Source: DASUFI01 sp036274635
GTDB taxonomy: Bacteria > Planctomycetota > B15-G4
DNA length: 5,080 nt
NCBI GenBank assembly: GCA_036274635.1
Contig: DASUFI010000290.1
Coordinates: 1 to 5,080, forward strand
Direction: 5' to 3'
Shown: positions 1 to 5,080 of the stretch, one piece after another
Layout: each line of letters opens with the position of its first letter
Numbering within the stretch: the stretch's first letter is position 1
Notes under the pieces: generated by a model
Databases searched by the model: none
What the model was told of the DNA's origin: nothing
Seen by the model: only the letters and a program-made list of their open reading frames with translations
Position numbers and translations under genes: made by a program

Positions 1-1362
<1,362 letters not shown>

Positions 1363-1368
1363 GTCTTG

Positions 1369-1377
1369 CCTTTCCTC
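1369..1377 (-). promoter_or_regulatory. Ribosome binding site of groEL
   Basis: The minus strand reads GAGGAAAGG, ending six bases before the groEL ATG. It is a purine-rich Shine-Dalgarno match in the 29 bp groES-groEL spacer and supports the 1362 start. Confidence 0.7.
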
Positions 1378-1391
1378 GGCGAGCGCGACGC

Positions 1392-1724
1392 TCAGCCGTT
1401 CACCACGGCGAGGATCTCGTCCTCGCGCACGATGAGGTAGTCCTTGCCCTCGAACTTCACTTCGGTGCCCGCGTAGGAGCTGAAGATCACGCGGTCCTTC
1501 GGCTTGACGGCCACGGCGATGCGCTGGCCGTCGTCGGTCAGGCGGCCCTCGCCCACGGCGATGACCAGGCCCTCGCGCGGCTTCTCCTTGGCGCTGTCGG
1601 GCAGGACGATGCCGCCCTTGGTCTTGCTCTCCGCCTCGATGCGCTCCACGATCACGTGGTCGCCCAGCGGCGTCAGCGCGCCGGTGCGGCCCTTGGCCGG
1701 CTTGCTCTCGGTCTTCGTCGTCAT
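1392..1724 (-). CDS. groES: Co-chaperonin GroES (10 kDa, Hsp10)
   Basis: Heptameric lid of the GroEL chamber. The 110-residue product has the GroES core from TPLGDHVIVERIE (about residues 18-30), then the mobile loop that docks on GroEL with GGIVLPDSA (37-45), then EKPREGLVIAVGEGR, VKPKDRVIFSSYAGTEV and the terminal DYLIVREDEILAVV strand. The family is normally 94-100 residues; the excess is a polar Thr/Lys-rich N-terminal tail of about 14 residues (MTTKTESKPAKGRTGA) ahead of the core. The ATG at 1724 is preferred because an AGGAG lies 11 bases upstream; the frame is open to a TTG at 1745, but that would place the ribosome site inside the gene. A start nearer the core is not excluded, as there is no other ATG before LTPLGDH. 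It sits between a receiver-domain gene (61 bp upstream) and groEL. Confidence 0.97.
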   Translation of the reverse strand: MTTKTESKPAKGRTGALTPLGDHVIVERIEAESKTKGGIVLPDSAKEKPREGLVIAVGEGRLTDDGQRIAVAVKPKDRVIFSSYAGTEVKFEGKDYLIVREDEILAVVNG

Positions 1725-1729
1725 GTCCG

Positions 1730-1738
1730 TCAGCACTC
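1730..1738 (-). promoter_or_regulatory. Possible degenerate CIRCE half-site (HrcA operator arm)
   Basis: The minus strand reads GAGTGCTGA immediately before groES, matching 8 of 9 bases of the right CIRCE arm GAGTGCTAA, the operator of the heat-shock repressor HrcA. The position (5' leader of groES) is right for CIRCE. However, the partner arm expected nine bases upstream reads GACACAACC, which matches TTAGCACTC at only 3 of 9. It may be a decayed operator or chance, particularly as it shares bases with the Shine-Dalgarno sequence. Confidence 0.2.
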
Positions 1739-1740
1739 CT
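1736..1740 (-). promoter_or_regulatory. Ribosome binding site of groES
   Basis: The minus strand reads AGGAG with 11 bases to the groES ATG, rather long spacing but the only purine-rich match. It overlaps a sequence resembling one arm of a CIRCE operator. Confidence 0.5.
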
Positions 1741-1785
1741 CTCAACGGGTTGTGTCTTGATGCGGGCGGCGTGCCCGCGGGGGAA

Positions 1786-2208
1786 TCAGGTGCGGCCCGG
1801 CAGCAGCGCGCGGATGGCGCCGCGCATGTCGTCGGGCACGAAGGGCTTGTCCAGGAACCAGCTGCCCGTGGCCTCGCAGAAGCTGCGCACCTCGGGCGTG
1901 GGCTCGCTGGACATGAAGATGGCCGGCAGCCGGCGCGGCACGGGCACCTGCAGCGCGCGCGGCGCCGCGATGAAGGGCCCGCGCACGTAGCGCTCGAAGA
2001 CCTCGATGCCCGTCATGTCCCCGAGGTTCACGTCGAGGATGGACAGGTCGATGCTCCGGCGCAGCAGGATGTTGAGTGACTCCTCGCCGCTGCGCGCCAG
2101 GACCGCCTCGAAGCCCAGCGTGTGCACGATCTCCGCCACGCACTCGCGCACGAGCGCATCGTCGTCGCCGACGAGCAGGGTGACGGGCTGTCGCGTGACG
2201 GGAACCAT
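1786..2208 (-). CDS. Stand-alone response-regulator receiver (REC) domain protein
   Basis: Phospho-acceptor signalling domain of a two-component system, with no output domain. The 140 residues cover one CheY-like fold: LLVGDDDALVRE with the acidic metal-binding pair Asp15/Asp16, the phosphorylation site Asp59 in LSILDVN, the switch Ser100 in AIFMSSEP, and Lys121-Pro122 in WFLDKPF. Phe118 sits in the switch aromatic position. Asp59 to Ser100 is 41 residues against 30 in CheY, implying about 11 extra residues, Pro/Arg-rich, around RGPFIAAPRALQVPVPR. The ATG at 2208 begins MVPVTRQPVTLLV, seven residues before the first beta strand. The frame stays open upstream to about 3000, but that stretch runs antisense to thiE and shows no family similarity. 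The upstream ribosome site is weak. It is cotranscribed in direction with groES-groEL (61 bp gap) and divergent from thiE. The cognate kinase and target are not visible here. Confidence 0.9.
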   Translation of the reverse strand: MVPVTRQPVTLLVGDDDALVRECVAEIVHTLGFEAVLARSGEESLNILLRRSIDLSILDVNLGDMTGIEVFERYVRGPFIAAPRALQVPVPRRLPAIFMSSEPTPEVRSFCEATGSWFLDKPFVPDDMRGAIRALLPGRT

Positions 2209-2460
2209 GGGATCCTGGTGTGGCTGGGCCGCGGGGTGGACCGCAGGGTGCCGGAGGGAGAGCAAAGGCGGTGCCAACGGCCCGGAGTCGCCTGCGCCCG
2301 TCGCCCCAAACCCCTTGGGGAGGCCGGGTTGCAGCACGCCGCGGGCCTTGCGCGCAGGGCCGGGACGGAGCCTGCGGCCTCGGACCGTGGCCCGCAGCCC
2401 GCCGTCGCTGCCACATTGGCCGTGGCCCCCACCATGCGGCCGCGCGACGCTGATGCCGAA
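2209..2460. other. Divergent intergenic region between the receiver gene and thiE
   Basis: About 250 bp without a supported gene. It must carry the promoters of the leftward receiver-groESL block, unless groES has its own, and of rightward thiE. I see no convincing -35/-10 pair on either strand, no riboswitch-like thiamine (THI box) signature, and one short perfect inverted repeat at 2304-2320. Third-position GC preference drops here compared with the flanking genes, which argues against extending either gene into it. Confidence 0.6.
2304..2320. repeat. Short perfect inverted repeat in the divergent intergenic region
   Basis: CCCCAA and TTGGGG form a perfect 6 bp inverted repeat around a 5-base ACCCC centre. 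No T-run follows on either strand, so it is not an intrinsic terminator. Its place between divergent genes would suit an operator, but a repeat this short can occur by chance in GC-rich DNA. Confidence 0.3.
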
Positions 2461-3201
2461 ATGACAGCGCCCGCCGCCGTGCTCTCTTCCCGCCGCGAGC
2501 GGCTCGCCGCCGCGCCCATCTACCTCGTGGCCACCTTCCCGCTTCCGGACATCGGCGAGACGCTCGGCCGCGTCGCGGCCGCAGCCGCCGCACTGCAGGC
2601 CGACGCGGGCGCCGTCGCGGTGCAGCTGCGCCTCAAGGAAGCCGCCACCGAGGCCCGGCGCGCGCTGCTCGCGCGGGCGCGGAGCGAGCTGCCCTCCGGC
2701 ACGCTGCTGCTCGTGAACGACGACCTGGAGGCGGTCTTCGGGCCCACCGGCGAGCTGCTGGCCGACGGCGTCCACCTCGGGCGCGAGGACGCCGCGGCGC
2801 TGTCGCCGCGCGGCGTGGACGCCACCGCGCGCACCGCCGCCGGCCTGGCCACCGCGCGCGCACGCCTCGGCCGCGAGCTGTTGCTGGGCACCTCCACGCG
2901 CACGCTGGCCGAGCTGCGCACCGTGCTCGCCGCCGGCGCCGACCACGCCGGCTTCGGCGCCATCGCGGCCTCCGTCACCAAGCAGGACACGCGGCCAGCG
3001 CACCTGGTCGAGCTGGTGCGCTGCCTCGAGGAATTCCCGCGGGTGCCGATCTTCCCGCTGGGCGGCCTCACGCCGGAGAACCTCGGGCGCGTCGCCGCCG
3101 CGGGCGCCCGGCGGGCGGCCGTGGGCGCCGGCATCCTCGGGGCGCGCGATCCGGCCGCTGCGGCGCGGGCGTGCCTGCGCGCGCTGCGCGCTGCGGGCTG
3201 A
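2461..3201 (+). CDS. thiE: Thiamine-phosphate synthase (ThiE/TenI-like TIM barrel)
   Basis: Predicted to join hydroxymethylpyrimidine diphosphate and the thiazole phosphate to give thiamine phosphate, releasing pyrophosphate. The 246 residues show ThiE motifs in order: PIYLVATFP (19-27), VQLRLKE with Gln55, Arg57 and Lys59, LLVNDDLE with Asn86/Asp87, ADGVHLGRED with Asp102 (second Mg ligand) and His105, LLGTSTRTLAEL with Ser145, GFGAIAASVTKQD with the diphosphate-binding Thr173-Lys174, and PIFPLGGLTPENL with Gly201-Gly202. Retention of the N-D and T-K motifs favours a true synthase over the TenI aminopyrimidine isomerase/regulator subgroup. It is slightly longer than the usual 205-225 because of a short N-terminal lead. 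An ATG at 2434 adds nine residues; 2461 is preferred because third-position GC rises there, though neither has a clear ribosome site. No other thi gene is adjacent. It converges on the cyclase gene with 12 bp between stops. Confidence 0.88.
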   Translation: MTAPAAVLSSRRERLAAAPIYLVATFPLPDIGETLGRVAAAAAALQADAGAVAVQLRLKEAATEARRALLARARSELPSGTLLLVNDDLEAVFGPTGELLADGVHLGREDAAALSPRGVDATARTAAGLATARARLGRELLLGTSTRTLAELRTVLAAGADHAGFGAIAASVTKQDTRPAHLVELVRCLEEFPRVPIFPLGGLTPENLGRVAAAGARRAAVGAGILGARDPAAAARACLRALRAAG

Positions 3202-3213
3202 GCGCGCCGACCG

Positions 3214-4401
3214 TCAGTCCGGTCCGGCCTCGGCCTCCGGCGCTGCGCTCCTGGCCGCCGGCCGGCGCTTGCGGTGGATCCGCTTCTCCGCGTACATGCG
3301 CTGGTCCGCCTTGCGCAGCAGCTCGTCCGGACCGTCGAAGGCCTCCGGCCCGGTCTGCACGATGCCCATGCTCACCCGCACGCCCACCTCTTCCTGGAGC
3401 CGGCACGTGAGGCGCATCGCGAACAGGCGCGCCCCCTCGTGCGGCGTGGCGGGGAGCAGCACCGCGAACTCGTCGCCGCCGTGACGCGCGGTCACGTCCA
3501 CGTCGCGCCGCGACGACGCGACCACCCGGCCGACCGCCCGCAGCAGCTCGTCTCCGCGCTGATGGCCCTGCGCGTCATTGACGGACTTGAAGCCGTCGAT
3601 GTCGAAGTAGACCAGCGCGAGCGGCGCGGCGTTGCGCCGGGCGCGCGCCAGCTCGCGCCGCAGCTCCTCGACGAAGGCGCGCTGGTTGAGCAGGCCGGTG
3701 AGCGCGTCGACGCGCGACATCTCGGCCAGCTCGCGCGTGCGCTCGGCCACCTTGTCCTCGAGGCTGCGCGCATAGCGCATGGCGCGCTCGCGGGCCGCCT
3801 CCAGCTCGAGCAGCATGCTGCGGATGTAGGTGTCGAAGATCAGCGCCGTGTCGAAGTGCAGCAGCTTGTCGAGCGCCTCCAGCGTGGCGGCCACGACCTG
3901 CGCGTCCTCCACGCTGGCCTTGATCGTCGCGCGCAGGATGTCCTTGAGAGCCTTGATGGACGAGAGGTAATACTTCGGCTCCACGCCCAGCCGCTTGTGC
4001 ACCTGCCCGATGCGCAGGCGGTTGTTGACGTACTCGGCGTCATAGAAGCCGGAGAAGAGGTCCCGTATGTACTCGCGCTGCGCCGCGCGCAGCCGGCGCA
4101 GGGTCTCGGCATCGCCGATGATGAGCGAGATCTCCTCGATGGCGGTCTGCCGCTCGTAGAACTCGGCGACGATGGCCTCGAGGTGCCCCTCGATCACCGG
4201 ACGCGCGGCCGCCAGCACGGCCACGTCGGCGGACGTGAAGGCCAGGATCTCCTTGCGGCGCGCGACCTCGATCTGATGGAGCTGGAGCTGGTCGGCCAGC
4301 GTCCGCTCCGTCGGCCGCGCGCTCGGCACGGCGGCGTCCCCGTCGGATGGCCCGACGGCCGCCAGGGCGTCGCCGGGAATCGCGAAGAGTCCGTCCTGCA
4401 T
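3214..4401 (-). CDS. Globin-coupled heme sensor diguanylate cyclase (GGDEF)
   Basis: Predicted cytosolic oxygen sensor that makes cyclic di-GMP from two GTP. Residues about 40-195 are a sensor globin: Tyr82 (FYERQ), Leu104 and proximal His135 (RIGQVHKRLGVEPKYYL) have the same spacing as Tyr70, Leu92 and His123 of HemAT and the distal Tyr/Leu pair of E. coli DosC. Residues 196-229 form a short charged coiled coil (LELEAARERAMRYARSLEDK). The GGDEF domain starts at VDALTGLLNQR (231-241), with Asp267 (FDID), Asn275, Asp284 and GGDEF at 308-312 spaced exactly as in PleD. The inhibitory RxxD site is Arg299/Asp302, with Arg330 as likely third contact. At 395 residues it is shorter than DosC (about 460) and lacks its middle domain. 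The C-terminal tail is basic then acidic. The ATG at 4401 has an excellent Shine-Dalgarno. Functional resemblance is to DosC/GReg; orthology is not claimed. Confidence 0.95.
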   Translation of the reverse strand: MQDGLFAIPGDALAAVGPSDGDAAVPSARPTERTLADQLQLHQIEVARRKEILAFTSADVAVLAAARPVIEGHLEAIVAEFYERQTAIEEISLIIGDAETLRRLRAAQREYIRDLFSGFYDAEYVNNRLRIGQVHKRLGVEPKYYLSSIKALKDILRATIKASVEDAQVVAATLEALDKLLHFDTALIFDTYIRSMLLELEAARERAMRYARSLEDKVAERTRELAEMSRVDALTGLLNQRAFVEELRRELARARRNAAPLALVYFDIDGFKSVNDAQGHQRGDELLRAVGRVVASSRRDVDVTARHGGDEFAVLLPATPHEGARLFAMRLTCRLQEEVGVRVSMGIVQTGPEAFDGPDELLRKADQRMYAEKRIHRKRRPAARSAAPEAEAGPD

Positions 4402-4744
4402 GCTCGACCTCCTCGAGGGGCACGCCACGTGCGGCGCGTGGACACGGATGCGGGCGACCGGAGCTCTTCGAAGCGGAAGCGATCGCACGCGGAGGCACGG
4501 CACGGGTGAGGGCTGGCGTCGTCCGTACCCACAACATCGGTGCGCGCAGGCCGCTCATGCACCTCGAAGTGGGCGCACCATCTCCTGGGGACCACGACGT
4601 CGGGAAACAGGCGACGTGCACACGCGACACGCGCGTCGACGGATCGGTGACATGCGCGCGGGTCGCGCGACTGAGTCCGCGGTCTCGAGCACCAGGCAGC
4701 GGACCAGGCGCATCACGGCGCCCCGCGGACACGCCGGCGCGCGG
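4402..4744. other. Gene-free stretch upstream of the cyclase, probable promoter region and decayed DNA
   Basis: About 340 bp with open frames on both strands but none with recognisable protein motifs or a plausible start. Apart from the ribosome site at 4407-4413 I see no clear promoter. On the minus strand it is where the rest of the nifJ relic should continue; two faint echoes occur (a CTCGAG Leu-Glu codon pair near 4684-4689, and RVSRVHVACFPTSW near 4590-4635 resembling the family's RVPFLHFFDGFRTSH), but spacing and frame do not fit well, so homology is not asserted. Confidence 0.5.
4407..4413 (-). promoter_or_regulatory. Ribosome binding site of the diguanylate cyclase
   Basis: The minus strand reads AGGAGGT five bases before the ATG at 4401, a near-perfect Shine-Dalgarno. 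It fixes the start and excludes the longer open frame reaching to about 4503. Confidence 0.9.
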
Positions 4745-4920
4745 CGAGCCCAGCATCGCGATGCCGGTCGTGCGGCAGGCCATGGCGTCGCTGTGGTCGC
4801 CGAAGATCGACAGCGCATGCGTCGCGATGGTGCGGGCCGCGACGTGCATCACGAAGGGCGTCAGCTCGCCCGCGATCTTGAACAGTCGGGCAGCATGGGC
4901 AGCAAGCCCTGGCCGGCGGC
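4745..4920 (-). pseudogene. nifJ: Relic of pyruvate:ferredoxin (flavodoxin) oxidoreductase, frameshifted and truncated
   Basis: The minus strand from 4885 to 4745 encodes LFKIAGELTPFVMHVAART followed directly by IATHALSIFGDHSDAMACRT and TGIAMLGS, about 47 codons matching the N-terminal pyruvate-binding domain I of PFOR/NifJ (roughly residues 100-150 of an approximately 1,200-residue enzyme). Just upstream, in a different frame (4911-4885), QGLLPMLPD gives the residues that normally precede this block, so one base has been lost near 4885-4888 (the expected GAC-CTG or AAC-CTG reads GACTG). Below 4745 similarity stops, although more than 1,000 residues should follow; upstream of about 4920 it also fades. 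PFOR oxidatively decarboxylates pyruvate to acetyl-CoA with ferredoxin or flavodoxin in anaerobes. The conserved Arg of HVAAR (codon 4834-4832) is probably the substrate-contacting one. No functional product is possible from this piece. Confidence 0.85.
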
Positions 4921-5080
4921 CGCGTGCCGCCCCGTCCGGCCGGCGGCGTGCGGATCGAGGCGGAACGGTTGATCCGCATGCGTGGACCTTCGCGGTGGGC
5001 GCGCGATTCTCCCCACGCCGCCGGACGTAACGCCGGCCGACCGGCTCCGACGGTCCTGCGGGGGCCGGCGGCGCGCGGGA
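4921..5080. other. Unassigned right-edge sequence upstream of the nifJ relic
   Basis: This 160 bp would encode the N-terminal part of the PFOR relic on the minus strand, but I cannot follow the expected motifs (for example the SEGGAAG segment) in any frame. It is either more strongly decayed PFOR sequence or unrelated DNA joined at a deletion endpoint. No repeat, tRNA or start of another gene is evident. Confidence 0.4.

Noticed and set aside
2122..2433. Upstream extension of ThiE by more than 100 residues
   Set aside because: It would overlap the receiver gene antisense, has no family similarity, and third-position GC preference falls in this stretch.
2209..3003. Upstream extension of the receiver protein to about 405 residues
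   Set aside because: The extra part runs antisense through thiE, is Gly/Ala/Arg-rich without motifs, and the receiver fold already begins at the ATG at 2208.
3190..3230. A bidirectional terminator between the convergent thiE and cyclase genes
   Set aside because: Only 12 bp separate the stop codons, and no hairpin followed by a T-run is visible on either strand.
4421..4445. Imperfect palindrome around CCACGTG upstream of the cyclase as an operator
   Set aside because: The arms are only about 5 bp and of GC-rich composition. Nothing distinguishes it from background.
3274..4509. A 411-codon plus-strand open frame across the diguanylate cyclase
   Set aside because: Antisense shadow of the globin-GGDEF gene, with low-complexity composition, no recognisable domain and no ribosome site.
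4040..4852. A 270-codon minus-strand open frame joining the PFOR segment to sequence inside the cyclase
   Set aside because: Only its first ~35 codons are PFOR-like. The rest passes through non-homologous DNA and then overlaps the cyclase in a wrong frame, so it is not a real fusion gene.
4347..5030. Plus-strand open frames (up to 227 codons) to the right of the cyclase start
   Set aside because: They are Arg/Ala/Pro-rich with no motif, overlap the cyclase start or run antisense to the PFOR relic, and lack credible starts.

Overview
The window is very GC-rich (roughly 70% by eye) with strong G/C preference at third codon positions, as in a free-living high-GC bacterium. The GroEL sequence resembles planctomycete or other deep-branching bacterial GroELs from memory, but this placement is weak and no marker gene in the window fixes the phylum. 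The high GC also leaves long open frames antisense to the real genes, and these were discarded.

From left to right: (1) positions 1-2208 hold a minus-strand block reading leftwards: a stand-alone response-regulator receiver domain, then groES, then groEL, which runs off the left edge without its last ~90 codons. The receiver gene lies 61 bp upstream of groES, and groES and groEL are 29 bp apart, so the three may be co-transcribed. (2) A divergent intergenic region (about 2209-2460) separates this block from a plus-strand thiamine-phosphate synthase (thiE-like) gene. (3) Converging on thiE, with only 12 bp between the stop codons, is a minus-strand globin-coupled diguanylate cyclase (3214-4401). 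It has an intact heme pocket, GGDEF active site and inhibitory site. (4) From 4402 to the right edge there is no intact gene. Within it, about 4745-4920 on the minus strand is a clearly recognisable but frameshifted and truncated relic of a pyruvate:ferredoxin (flavodoxin) oxidoreductase gene (nifJ/por).

Functionally, the left half is protein folding (chaperonin) with a possible signalling partner, the middle is cofactor biosynthesis, and the right half is oxygen/redox-linked c-di-GMP signalling beside the remains of an oxygen-sensitive anaerobic enzyme. No mobile element, CRISPR array, tRNA or rRNA was seen. The items most worth a second look are the nifJ relic, the compact globin-GGDEF protein, and the orphan receiver domain coupled to groESL.
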